A stretch of DNA of 35,960 nucleotides from Woeseiaceae bacterium (GTDB lineage: Bacteria; Pseudomonadota; Gammaproteobacteria; Steroidobacterales; Woeseiaceae), in assembly GCA_013043165.1 (NCBI GenBank), contig JABDOQ010000002.1:1-35960 (forward strand). The letters are read 5' to 3'. The notes under the pieces are model-generated. The model was not told where the DNA came from. It saw only the letters and a program-made list of their open reading frames with translations, and did no database searches. Within the stretch, counting starts at the first letter, position 1. The number at the start of each line of letters is the position of its first letter. Of this stretch, positions 1-7,959 are shown in pieces. The position numbers were made by a program, and so were the translations under genes.

Positions 1-2
1 TT

Positions 3-851
3 TGCCTCGACGCCGAATGCGGCAACTACGATCAGCTATGGTGTACGACTTCCCTGCGTGGCAATTTGACGGGCATGCTGCGCGTCGACGTGCTGACCGA
101 GGGCGTGCACTCCGGCACGGCAAGTGGTGTCGTGCCATCGAGTTTCAGGATCGCTCGCCAGCTCATCAGTCGAATCGAAGACGAATCGAATGGGCAGATT
201 CTGCTCGATGACCTGCACGTTGAGATTCCGGAGCAGCGCCTGCAGCAGGCAAAGCTCGCTGCCGAAACCCTCAAGAATTCGGCGTATGAGAAATTCCCCT
301 GGGCCGTCAAGAACCCCGCCCCCGCAGAGTCCAATGCCGAGCTTTTGCTCAACAACACGTGGCGACCGACGCTGGCCGTAACGGGTGCAGAAGGCATGCC
401 GGCGCTGGTCGACGCAGGCAACGTCCTGTTGCCCTTTACGACCCTGAAGCTGTCGTTCCGGTTGCCGCCGACCTGTGACGCGGATGCCGCAGCGGAAGCG
501 GTAAAGAATGCGCTCGAGGCCGATGGCCCACCGTTGGCAAACGTCTCATTCGAAGTCGAATCGACGATGGCCGGATGGAATGCGCCAGCCGTTGCTGATT
601 GGCTCGAAGCGTCGATGCACAAAGCGTCGAATGCGTTCTTCGGCAAACCGTCGATGTATATGGGCACCGGCGGTACGATTCCTTTCATGGGCATGCTCGG
701 CGAGCGTTTTCCAAAGGCCCAGTTCCTGATTACCGGGCTACTCGGACCCAAGTCCAACGCGCACGGTCCCAATGAGTTCCTGCATATTGAAACAGGCAAA
801 CGATTGACCAGCTGTGTGGCACAAGTGCTCGAGGACCACTACAAGCGCTAG
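3..851 (+). CDS. M20 family metallopeptidase (dipeptidase-like), 5' truncated by the window edge
   Basis: The reading frame is open from base 3 and ends at a TAG at 849-851, giving about 282 residues of the C-terminal part; the true start lies outside the window. Zinc-dependent M20 peptidases cleave dipeptides or short peptides. Supporting features are an ECGN stretch near the beginning, a GVHSG motif that opens the lid/dimerisation domain as in carnosinase-like enzymes, a GGTIPF stretch, and a late HGPNE motif whose His is expected to bind zinc in this family. The first part of the catalytic domain, with the other metal ligands, is missing. The nearest neighbour is convergent (47 bases away), so its operon context is outside the window. 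The family is clear; the substrate is not. Confidence 0.88.
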   Translation, partial: CLDAECGNYDQLWCTTSLRGNLTGMLRVDVLTEGVHSGTASGVVPSSFRIARQLISRIEDESNGQILLDDLHVEIPEQRLQQAKLAAETLKNSAYEKFPWAVKNPAPAESNAELLLNNTWRPTLAVTGAEGMPALVDAGNVLLPFTTLKLSFRLPPTCDADAAAEAVKNALEADGPPLANVSFEVESTMAGWNAPAVADWLEASMHKASNAFFGKPSMYMGTGGTIPFMGMLGERFPKAQFLITGLLGPKSNAHGPNEFLHIETGKRLTSCVAQVLEDHYKR

Positions 852-898
852 ACTGCAGCAACGCACCGACAGAATAATTCTTGCGGCGCAGCCGTCCC

Positions 899-1750
899 TC
901 AGGACTTGCTGTAGGTGAGTGCCGTTATCTGCTCTGAAATCAGGCCTATCAGAAACACAATGACCGATGCGCTGAATACCAGCAGGCTCATGTTTGTAAA
1001 CCGGCCGACAGTCACGAGCGTATACCCGTAGTAGCCCAGGCCCGTGACGAAAAACAGTGCGCTGATGGGCAGGAAAATCTTGAGCGGTGAATACAGGGTC
1101 GCGATCTTGAAGATTATCACCATGAACCGGATACCATCCCGGATCGGGCGGATGTGGCTCTTGCCGACTCGCGTTGCGGCCTGGATCGGTACGAAACAGA
1201 GCGGGTACCCGGAGCGCAGAAAAGCCATGGTTATCGTCGTCGGATAGGAAAACCCGTTCGGTAACAGATAAAGGAATTCTTTGAACAGCTTCGCACGGGC
1301 AACCCTGAAACCAGAGGTCAGGTCGGGAATCCTCCGTCCCGTCAGCAGCGAAGCAACACCATTATAGAAGCCGTTGGCAAACAGCCGACCCATATTGGCG
1401 TGCGAGCCGGAGTCGCGCGCGCCCACGGCCATGTGATACCCCTCGTCGAGTTTTTGCAGCAGCGGCGCCAGCTCTTTCGCGTCATGCTGGCCATCGCCAT
1501 CCATGAACGCGATGATATCGCCCTGTGCGACTCTGGCGCCGGCTTTCACCGCGGCGCCGTTGCCAAGACTCTCCGGATGCTGTACCAGCGTGGCGCCTGC
1601 CGCACGTGCGACCTCTGCGGTCGTGTCATCGGAGCCGTCATCAACGACGATAATTTCGGCATCCGGCCAGGCTTCTTTCGCAGATGTAACAATACTTCCG
1701 ATCGATGCCGCTTCGTTTTTCGCGGGAATGACTATTGATAAAGACATCAT
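899..1750 (-). CDS. Family 2 glycosyltransferase, polyprenyl-phosphate sugar transferase-like
   Basis: About 283 residues. The N-terminal GT-A domain begins with an IVIPAKNEAASI stretch, then has DDGSDD and the nucleotide-sugar/metal motif DGDGQHD. Two hydrophobic helices fill the last ~70 residues, as in DPM1/GtrB-like enzymes that move a hexose from a nucleotide sugar to a polyprenyl phosphate at the inner membrane. I prefer the ATG at 1750: the AGGA sequence upstream sits about 7 bases from it, but only 3 bases from the in-frame GTG at 1756. It lies downstream of oadB on the same strand with a GC-rich hairpin between them, so it may be only partly cotranscribed. Sugar and acceptor cannot be named. 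Confidence 0.88.
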   Translation of the reverse strand: MMSLSIVIPAKNEAASIGSIVTSAKEAWPDAEIIVVDDGSDDTTAEVARAAGATLVQHPESLGNGAAVKAGARVAQGDIIAFMDGDGQHDAKELAPLLQKLDEGYHMAVGARDSGSHANMGRLFANGFYNGVASLLTGRRIPDLTSGFRVARAKLFKEFLYLLPNGFSYPTTITMAFLRSGYPLCFVPIQAATRVGKSHIRPIRDGIRFMVIIFKIATLYSPLKIFLPISALFFVTGLGYYGYTLVTVGRFTNMSLLVFSASVIVFLIGLISEQITALTYSKS

Positions 1751-1772
1751 CTTCACATCCTGACATATGGCT

Positions 1773-1790
1773 GCCCGCCGTTTAGCGGGC
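1773..1790 (-). terminator. GC-rich hairpin between oadB and the glycosyltransferase
   Basis: A perfect 6-base-pair inverted repeat, GCCCGC (1773-1778) and GCGGGC (1785-1790), with a 6-base loop, lies in the 40-base gap after the oadB stop. No run of T follows it on the minus strand, so it is not a classical intrinsic terminator. It may attenuate transcription or protect the 3' end of the oad message. Confidence 0.4.
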
Positions 1791-1796
1791 GTTCGT

Positions 1797-2927
1797 TCAA
1801 GAAGCGAACATTATCATGATGCCGGCGGCAACGGCTGAGCCGATCACGCCGGCGACATTCGGTCCCATGGCATGCATTAGCAGAATATTGTGCGGATTGG
1901 CTTCGAGTCCGACTTTGTTGGCTACGCGCGCGGCCATTGGAACTGCCGATACGCCGGCCGCGCCGATCAGCGGGTTAATGGGCTGCGCCGATATCTTGTT
2001 CAGCACTTTGGCCATTATTACGCCGCTTGCAGTGCCGATCGCAAAAGCGACCATGCCGAGAACCAGGATACCCAGCGTGCTCGGCACCAGGAACTGCTCC
2101 GCACTGAGCTTGGATCCAACGGCGAGGCCAAGAAAGATCGTCACAATATTGATCAGTGCGTTCTGCGTGGTATTGGAAAGACGTTCGACAACGCCGCACT
2201 CACGCATCAGGTTGCCAAAGGCGAGCATTCCGAGCAGCGGCGCAGCCGTCGGCAGGAGCAGGCCAACAAGCAATAGCAGCAGTAGCGGAAAGAGGATGCG
2301 CTCCGCCGTTGAGACTTCGCGCAATTGCACCATTTCTATCTGGCGCTCGGTCTCTGTCGTGAGTAGCTTCATGATAGGCGGCTGAATGATCGGCACCAGG
2401 GCCATGTAGGAATAAGCCGCCACAGCGATGGCACCGAGCAAATTGGGCGCAAGTTTACCTGCTACGTAAATGGCGGTAGGTCCGTCAGCGCCGCCGATGA
2501 TGCCGATAGCCGCCGCCTCGCGCAGCGAAAAGTCCATCAGTCCCAATTCGGTCAAGCCGAGCGCACCAAGCAGAGTCGCGAAAATACCGAACTGCGCGGC
2601 CGCCCCGAGGAACAGCGTTCGCGGATTGGCGAGTAGCGGACCGAAATCTGTTAGCGCACCGACGCCCATGAATATAATCAGCGGAAACGCCCCGGTCTCT
2701 ATGCCAACCTCGTAAGCCAGGTGCAACAAGCCGTCGCCGGTGGCAATTTCGACACCGGGGATGTTGCTAAGTAGCCCGCCAAAACCAATGGTTACGAGCA
2801 ACAGCGGTTCAAATTTACGAACGATCCCGAGGTAGAGCAAGAGTAGACAAACCACGAGCATGCCGAGCTGGCCGGCTTTCATCTGGTAGATACCTGACCC
2901 GGTCCAGATTTGTTCGATGAGTTCCAC
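1797..2927 (-). CDS. oadB: Oxaloacetate decarboxylase, beta subunit (Na+ pump)
   Basis: 376 residues, the usual length for the family, almost entirely hydrophobic. In Na+-transporting decarboxylases this subunit decarboxylates the carboxybiotin carried by the alpha subunit and couples this to Na+ export across the inner membrane. Family-typical stretches are visible, including [10 protein letters not shown] in the middle and the [18 protein letters not shown] region towards the C-terminus. The start is a GTG at 2927, 14 bases after the oadA stop, preceded by a GGCGGA sequence. It is the last gene of a gamma-alpha-beta cluster. The family is unambiguous; whether the acid decarboxylated is oxaloacetate rests on the oadA partner. 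Confidence 0.95.
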   Translation of the reverse strand: MELIEQIWTGSGIYQMKAGQLGMLVVCLLLLYLGIVRKFEPLLLVTIGFGGLLSNIPGVEIATGDGLLHLAYEVGIETGAFPLIIFMGVGALTDFGPLLANPRTLFLGAAAQFGIFATLLGALGLTELGLMDFSLREAAAIGIIGGADGPTAIYVAGKLAPNLLGAIAVAAYSYMALVPIIQPPIMKLLTTETERQIEMVQLREVSTAERILFPLLLLLLVGLLLPTAAPLLGMLAFGNLMRECGVVERLSNTTQNALINIVTIFLGLAVGSKLSAEQFLVPSTLGILVLGMVAFAIGTASGVIMAKVLNKISAQPINPLIGAAGVSAVPMAARVANKVGLEANPHNILLMHAMGPNVAGVIGSAVAAGIMIMFAS

Positions 2928-2941
2928 CGATCCGCCTGTCG

Positions 2942-4729
2942 TCAGCCGATCGCGACGAGTGCATCGCCGACCTTGACGGAATCGCCTTGCTTGACGAAGA
3001 CCTCGGTCACGGTGCCGGCGCGTGGCGCGACTACAGCCGTTTCCATTTTCATTGCCTCAACAACGAGCAGTGGATCACCTTTGCTCACGGTTGCGCCGGG
3101 CGCAACATGTACCTTGAAAATGTTACCGGCAAGTACGGCTTTGACGGCCTCACCCGAGCCTGCCGCCGCGGTGCTTGCGGCGGGCGCAGCAGGTGCCGCG
3201 CTAACGCTGGCCAGTTGGCCGCTCTCGGCAACTTCGACCGTAAACGCCTTGCCGTTCACGCGCACCGAATAAACGCCCGACCCTGCTGCGGTCGCGGCAG
3301 CGGGTGCGGCCGCAATGCCGGTCTCGGCACTGGGAACCGGCTCGAACGCACTCGGATTGTCACGATTCTCGAGAAACTTCGTGCCGATCTGGGGAAACAG
3401 TGCATAGGTCAGCACATCGTCGACGACGGCATCTGCCAGCCGGATGCCCTTCTCTTTGGCAATGCGCTCTAATTCGTCGGTCTGGTGGTGCAGCTCCGGC
3501 TTAAGCAAGTCGGCCGGCCTGCAGCTTACTGGCTCTGCGCCCTCAAGCACCTTGGCCTGCAGTTCTTTGTTCACGGGAGCCGGGGTCGCACCGTATTCAC
3601 CCTTGAGAAGGCCGGCGGTTTCCTTGGTGATATTGCCGTAGCGCGACCCGGACATGACATTGATAACCGCCTGCGTACCGACGATCTGTGACGTAGGCGT
3701 CACCAGCGGCAGCATCCCCAGGTCTTTGCGAACTCGCGGAATCTCCTCGAGCACCTCGTCGAGCTTGTCACTCGCGTTCTGTTCGCGCAGCTGGTTCTCC
3801 AGGTTGGTCAGCATGCCACCAGGCACCTGCGCGACAAGAATTCGCGAGTCCACGCCCTTGAGCGCACCCTCGAACTTCGAGTACTTTTTGCGAACCTCAC
3901 GAAAATACGAAGCGATTTCTTCGATGAGAACGATGTCGAGGCCGGTATCCCTGTCTGTACCCTCCAGTATCGCGACCAGCGACTCGGTCGGCGAATGGCC
4001 GTACGTCATGCTCATCGACGAGACGGCCGTATCGATATTGTCGATGCCGGCTTCCGCCGCTTTGACGCAAGTGGCAGTAGATAGTCCCGTCGTCGCATGA
4101 CACTGCATGTGAATCGGAATGTCGACTGCCTCCTTCAAGCGACTCACGAGCTCGAATGCGACATACGGACGCAACAAACCCGCCATGTCCTTGATGCAAA
4201 TGGAGTGCGCGCCCATGTCCTCGATGCGCTTGCCCATATCGACCCAGAGATCGACCGTGTGCACCTCGCTTACGGTATACGACATTGTGCCCTGTGCGTG
4301 CTTGCCGACAGCCAGCGTTGCCTTGACTGCGGTTTCAAGATTTCGCAAATCGTTGAGCGCGTCGAATATGCGGAAGACATCAACGCCATTGATGGCGCAT
4401 CGCTCCACGAATTTCTCGACAAGATCATCCGCGTAATGCCGATAACCAAGGATGTTCTGTCCACGAAACAGCATCTGTTGTGGCGTATTCGGCATTGCGG
4501 CTTTCAGGCGCCGGATGCGTTCCCAGGGATCCTCGCCAAGGTAGCGAATGCAGGCGTCGAAGGTGGCGCCGCCCCAGGACTCCATCGACCAGAAGCCAAC
4601 CTGGTCGAGTTTCCCGGCAATCGGCAGCATGTCGTCAATACGCATGCGCGTCGCAAGCAGACTTTGATGCGCATCTCGCAGCACCAGTTCAGTAATCCCC
4701 AGGGGTTTCTTATCGTTCATTATTTTCAT
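2942..4729 (-). CDS. oadA: Oxaloacetate decarboxylase, alpha subunit (biotin protein)
   Basis: 595 residues. The N-terminal carboxyltransferase domain (about residues 8-300) starts with the [15 protein letters not shown] signature and holds a CHATTGLS stretch with a metal-ligand His. A conserved domain of the pyruvate carboxylase type follows (to about 470), then an Ala/Pro-rich linker and a biotinyl domain with EAMKMET, the biotinylated Lys being about residue 561. It transfers the carboxyl group of oxaloacetate to biotin, giving pyruvate, for the membrane beta subunit to release. It sits between oadG (8-base gap) and oadB (14-base gap). ATG at 4729 and an in-frame ATG at 4720 are both possible starts; neither has a strong ribosome-binding site. 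Confidence 0.96.
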   Translation of the reverse strand: MKIMNDKKPLGITELVLRDAHQSLLATRMRIDDMLPIAGKLDQVGFWSMESWGGATFDACIRYLGEDPWERIRRLKAAMPNTPQQMLFRGQNILGYRHYADDLVEKFVERCAINGVDVFRIFDALNDLRNLETAVKATLAVGKHAQGTMSYTVSEVHTVDLWVDMGKRIEDMGAHSICIKDMAGLLRPYVAFELVSRLKEAVDIPIHMQCHATTGLSTATCVKAAEAGIDNIDTAVSSMSMTYGHSPTESLVAILEGTDRDTGLDIVLIEEIASYFREVRKKYSKFEGALKGVDSRILVAQVPGGMLTNLENQLREQNASDKLDEVLEEIPRVRKDLGMLPLVTPTSQIVGTQAVINVMSGSRYGNITKETAGLLKGEYGATPAPVNKELQAKVLEGAEPVSCRPADLLKPELHHQTDELERIAKEKGIRLADAVVDDVLTYALFPQIGTKFLENRDNPSAFEPVPSAETGIAAAPAAATAAGSGVYSVRVNGKAFTVEVAESGQLASVSAAPAAPAASTAAAGSGEAVKAVLAGNIFKVHVAPGATVSKGDPLLVVEAMKMETAVVAPRAGTVTEVFVKQGDSVKVGDALVAIG

Positions 4730-4737
4730 TCATCAGG

Positions 4738-4950
4738 TTAGGGGTTGACCTTTCGATGTTGCGTGATCGCAGCCGTAATCGCCGCGACCTCTTCGTCACT
4801 TGCGCCCACGTCAACCGGCGTGGGCGTAAGTCGATGTACGACCAGCGCCATCAAGGACATCCCCGCAACCAGGACCGACAGGAAAACGAACACGGTTCCC
4901 ATGCCTACAAGCATTAGCGTGAGTCCCTGGTCGAGCAGAGTTGGCTGCAT
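4738..4950 (-). CDS. oadG: Oxaloacetate decarboxylase, gamma subunit
   Basis: 70 residues: one membrane helix near the N-terminus (about residues 10-36, GLTLMLVGMGTVFVFLSVLV) followed by a short polar tail. This is the layout of OadG, which holds the alpha and beta subunits together at the membrane and helps bind Zn2+. The tail is shorter than in some relatives and has no obvious His-rich end. It is the first gene of the cluster, with a perfect -10 box 32 bases upstream of its ATG. Sequence alone would be weak for so short a protein, but position and layout make the call firm. Confidence 0.9.
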   Translation of the reverse strand: MQPTLLDQGLTLMLVGMGTVFVFLSVLVAGMSLMALVVHRLTPTPVDVGASDEEVAAITAAITQHRKVNP

Positions 4951-4981
4951 TGCGGCTCCGGTGGATCTGTGCGAGCGAATG

Positions 4982-4987
4982 ATTATA
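4982..4987 (-). promoter_or_regulatory. Candidate -10 box for oadGAB
   Basis: On the minus strand this reads TATAAT, a perfect sigma-70 -10 hexamer, 32 bases upstream of the oadG ATG. No good -35 hexamer is seen at 16-18 bases spacing (TATGTT is the best), and there is no TG extension. A short GC-rich inverted repeat (CGACGG-T-CCGTCG, 5014-5026) lies just upstream, near the -35/-40 region, and could be an operator. Confidence 0.45.
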
Positions 4988-5105
4988 CTGAAACGCGTAG
5001 ATCAACATAGTCTCGACGGTCCGTCGCGAATTGAGAACTGGATGCAGCTGAAACTAATGCAGGTCAACAGCATTCCCTTTCCGCAGCCGGTTTTGATGCA
5101 AGCGC

Positions 5106-5816
5106 TCAGATCCCGATGAAACTGATGGCGACGCCGCACAAAGCGACGGACGCACCGGCAACCGCGTGCGCGTAGCGACGACCAGCGACCGGCAATCTCA
5201 CTCGATCAAGTGCCATGCTGCTAATAGCGACGGCGGCGAGCATGGTGGCCAGCGTGACGAATCCGAAAACAAGGGCCACGGTAATTACAAGCCCGGTGCT
5301 CTGTTGCGCCGCCGGATACATGAACAGCGGTATCAGGGCCTCGCAGGGACCGAGAACGAGAATGATAAAAATCGCCCAGGGCGTTAGCGAATGCCTGGCA
5401 TGCTGATCGTGTACGTGCATATGCTCAGCGTGATGGTCGTGTTCGTGGTCGTGGACGACCTCGCCATGCGAATGCAGGTGAGAATGCGATCGATCCCGGC
5501 CGGCCTTTCTGAGCCCCCAGGCAAAATACATGAGGCCGAATGCGAGTAGCGCCCAGCCTGCCAGGTCGCCGCGCATACTCTCGATTTCGATGAGCGATGC
5601 CAGCTGCGCACCCAGAACCAGGCCGATGGCTCCGATCAGGACGGAACTCAGCACATGGCCAATCCCGCAGAACAGCGTTACCCGCAGCGTACGCGACAGG
5701 CCCCAGCCCCGCGCCTTGCCCATTGCCGTAAAAACGACGTAGTGGTCCGGACCCAGGATCGTATGCAGAAACGCTATGGACGCCGTAGTCACAAGCAGGA
5801 TCTGAGCCTCGTTCAT
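5106..5816 (-). CDS. NicO/UreH-like metal transporter with a His-rich loop
   Basis: 236 residues with about six hydrophobic segments. The first helix contains FLHTILGPDHYV, which matches the His...Asp-His metal-binding signature of the nickel/cobalt transporter (NicO/UreH) group. A cytoplasmic or periplasmic loop at about residues 108-146 is packed with His, Asp and Glu, typical of metal-sensing or metal-buffering loops in this family. It probably moves a transition metal such as Ni2+ or Co2+ across the inner membrane; direction and metal are not decidable. It stands alone between oadG and a divergent lipase gene. The alternative family name TauE/SafE-like is sometimes given to such proteins. 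Confidence 0.75.
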   Translation of the reverse strand: MNEAQILLVTTASIAFLHTILGPDHYVVFTAMGKARGWGLSRTLRVTLFCGIGHVLSSVLIGAIGLVLGAQLASLIEIESMRGDLAGWALLAFGLMYFAWGLRKAGRDRSHSHLHSHGEVVHDHEHDHHAEHMHVHDQHARHSLTPWAIFIILVLGPCEALIPLFMYPAAQQSTGLVITVALVFGFVTLATMLAAVAISSMALDRVRLPVAGRRYAHAVAGASVALCGVAISFIGI

Positions 5817-5933
5817 AATTCCAGCCTACCGCCGGGGCTCATACGGGCGCGATACGTAGTTTCCGGTCGAAATCGCCCCTTCTATGGGACTTTGGTACGT
5901 GCACAGGGCTTTGCGCTGAGGCAGAATTAAGCC

Positions 5934-6752
5934 ATGAAGACGATTCACCGCAAGCTGAGGTATGCGCTGCTGCTGAGCGCCGGCCTCATTGCGTCCTGTG
6001 CGAGCGTCCCGCGAACTCAGCTCGTATCCGTTGCAGACAGCAATGAGTGTGTCGTGCTCCTGCACGGCCTGAATCGAAGCTGGCGCGCCATGCGACCGAC
6101 GGCCGCTGCCCTGCAGGAAGCAGGTTTCACGACGGTGAACGTGGACTACCCGTCCCAGGCCGGCACGGTCGAGGAAATTGCTCCGCTTGCCGTTGGCACC
6201 GGACTCTCGGAATGCCGCGCGACCGGCGCTGACCGAATTCACTTCGTCACCCACTCGATGGGCGGAATCCTGCTGCGTTACGAAAACGAGCGCGCGCCGA
6301 TCCCGGACCTCGGGCGCGTTGTCATGCTCGGCCCACCCAATCAGGGCAGCGAGCTCGTTGACGTGACGCAGGACTGGCCCGGCATCGTGTCAATCAGCGG
6401 CGCCGCCGGTATGCAGATGGGCACAGACGAAGACAGCATTCCGTCCTTACTGGGCCCGGTCGACTTCGAGCTGGGTGTTATCGCCGGCACCGGTACAATT
6501 AATCCGTTCGCGTCGGCGATGCTGCCGAATCCGGACGATGGCAAAGTATCGGTGGCCGCCACACGGGTCGATGGCATGGACGACTTCCTCGTCGTTACGA
6601 ATTCGCATCGCTATATCATGCGAGGTGACGTGGTGCTGCGAAACATCGAGTCGTTCCTCAAGACCGGACGGTTCATCGATGCCGACAAGACGCTTTTTGC
6701 GGCCTGCAGCAAGCAAGGCGGGCTCGATCAATCCGGCGCCGGCTGCTTCTGA
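5934..6752 (+). CDS. Lipoprotein alpha/beta hydrolase (lipase/esterase-like)
   Basis: 272 residues. A signal peptide ends in a lipobox (LIASC, lipidated Cys22). The fold shows an LHGLNRSW oxyanion-hole stretch (about residues 43-50), the nucleophile elbow THSMGG with Ser108, an acidic residue in NPDDGK (Asp201/202) and His225 in NSHRY, together a plausible catalytic triad. It likely hydrolyses an ester such as a lipid at the envelope; the substrate is unknown. It resembles the PGAP1/triacylglycerol-lipase branch of the superfamily. It is divergent from the metal transporter across a 117-base gap and convergent with the next gene. Confidence 0.85.
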   Translation: MKTIHRKLRYALLLSAGLIASCASVPRTQLVSVADSNECVVLLHGLNRSWRAMRPTAAALQEAGFTTVNVDYPSQAGTVEEIAPLAVGTGLSECRATGADRIHFVTHSMGGILLRYENERAPIPDLGRVVMLGPPNQGSELVDVTQDWPGIVSISGAAGMQMGTDEDSIPSLLGPVDFELGVIAGTGTINPFASAMLPNPDDGKVSVAATRVDGMDDFLVVTNSHRYIMRGDVVLRNIESFLKTGRFIDADKTLFAACSKQGGLDQSGAGCF

Positions 6753-6773
6753 TCATCCGGCCTTGGCCAAGGG

Positions 6774-7931
6774 CTACTCGAGCCGTGCCTCCAGCGCCTC
6801 GATTCTCTTTTGCTGCGCCTGAACCACTTTCGTTAGAACGGCAACGATGTCCATCGTGCTCAGGCTTTGCCGGTCGCCATTTGCCACGAGTTCCGGAACT
6901 TCCTCGGCAATGAAACCGACGTATTCCTCGCCACGATCGTCGCGGTAGTTGAACAGCACGGGTTCGAGCTGCATCAGCGCTGCCCTCGCCTGTTCGGTAG
7001 ACAATCCGGCAATATTCTCTTTCCTTTCCCGTGACGAACTGTTGGTCCAGACACCGCCCGCTGTAACGTGGGCGCCACTGGCCATCTCCAGCGGATGCCG
7101 CGGTTTTGGCACACCGATTCCGACATTGCCCTCCCGATCAACCGTGATGCGATCCTGTGACCCGGCACCGATCGTCAACGTGCTTGCCCGGTTGTGCATG
7201 ATATAGCCGGTCTCCCCGGAGGACTGTGTGATCATCAGTCCGGCGACGCTGCTGTTTTGTTCGTGAATCTGGATGCTGCCGTTCACTTCGAGCCGCTGCT
7301 TTGGGTTTGTCGTTCCAATGCCGACCTGGTTGCCATTGTCATAGACCTGGGAATTTCCGCCCTCCGTTTCTTTCCTGAACTTCACCAGGAAATTTTCGCG
7401 GCCTTTGATGTTTGCGACTCCAGGCGGCACCGGCGCACGCTCAGCGGCTGCTGATACGGCAACGTCCGGCTCGACGACGGCTGCGACTTCCTCTTCAACG
7501 ACCTCTTCGACCACGACCTCGAATTCTTCTTCCACGACTTTCTCGGCAACAGGCTCGGCTGCCTCCTCGAGGACCTCCTCCACAAGCGCTGCAGCCGCGT
7601 CTTCTGCGGCCGCCTCAACAATAACCGGGGCCACATCCGCAGGAGCTACATCCGTCGCGGACTCCCGGGTGACTTCCTCCGGCCGAATCCGAGCCCAGTC
7701 GGCGCTGATAAAGCCCGTCGTGTCACCCTCGAGCTGGACTTCATGCCAGCCTGACCCGGTGCCGACAAGTGGCAGCGAATCGCCTCGGTTGAGGCGGCCG
7801 ACAACATCAGAGCCGGTGTCCGGTGCCGAACGGATATTCACCGACGTTTCGACTTTGTCGATCGGTACGACGACGTCGGCGACACAGACGAACGGTAGTA
7901 ACACTGCAAATACCAATACGATTGATCTCAT
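6774..7931 (-). CDS. Secreted SH3b protein with C-terminal endosialidase-chaperone (S74) domain
   Basis: 385 residues from the ATG at 7931; the reading frame extends further upstream, but this start begins a clean signal peptide (cleavage near residue 18) and avoids overlapping the M1 gene. A bacterial SH3 domain covers about residues 28-82 (VNIRSAPDTGS, GFISADWARI). A Glu/Val/Ala-rich linker spans about 100-165. Two VGIG-x-x-x-P repeats follow (around 203 and 270), as in tail-spike stalks. The C-terminus (about 296-385) is a peptidase S74 domain: SSSRERKENI, then YVGFIAEEVPEL and a coiled-coil end. S74 domains act as intramolecular chaperones that trimerise and then cleave themselves off. 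The predicted product is a trimeric exported protein; its job is unknown. It lies 28 bases after the M1 peptidase gene and may be cotranscribed. Confidence 0.78.
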   Translation of the reverse strand: MRSIVLVFAVLLPFVCVADVVVPIDKVETSVNIRSAPDTGSDVVGRLNRGDSLPLVGTGSGWHEVQLEGDTTGFISADWARIRPEEVTRESATDVAPADVAPVIVEAAAEDAAAALVEEVLEEAAEPVAEKVVEEEFEVVVEEVVEEEVAAVVEPDVAVSAAAERAPVPPGVANIKGRENFLVKFRKETEGGNSQVYDNGNQVGIGTTNPKQRLEVNGSIQIHEQNSSVAGLMITQSSGETGYIMHNRASTLTIGAGSQDRITVDREGNVGIGVPKPRHPLEMASGAHVTAGGVWTNSSSRERKENIAGLSTEQARAALMQLEPVLFNYRDDRGEEYVGFIAEEVPELVANGDRQSLSTMDIVAVLTKVVQAQQKRIEALEARLE

Positions 7932-7959
7932 AGGTCTTTCCTCAATTGCATGCCGCGCG

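Noticed and set aside
6761-6772. 12-base palindrome CCTTGGCCAAGG between two convergent genes
   Set aside because: With no loop beyond the central GGCC the stem would be only four pairs, and no T-run follows; too weak for a terminator call and common enough by chance.
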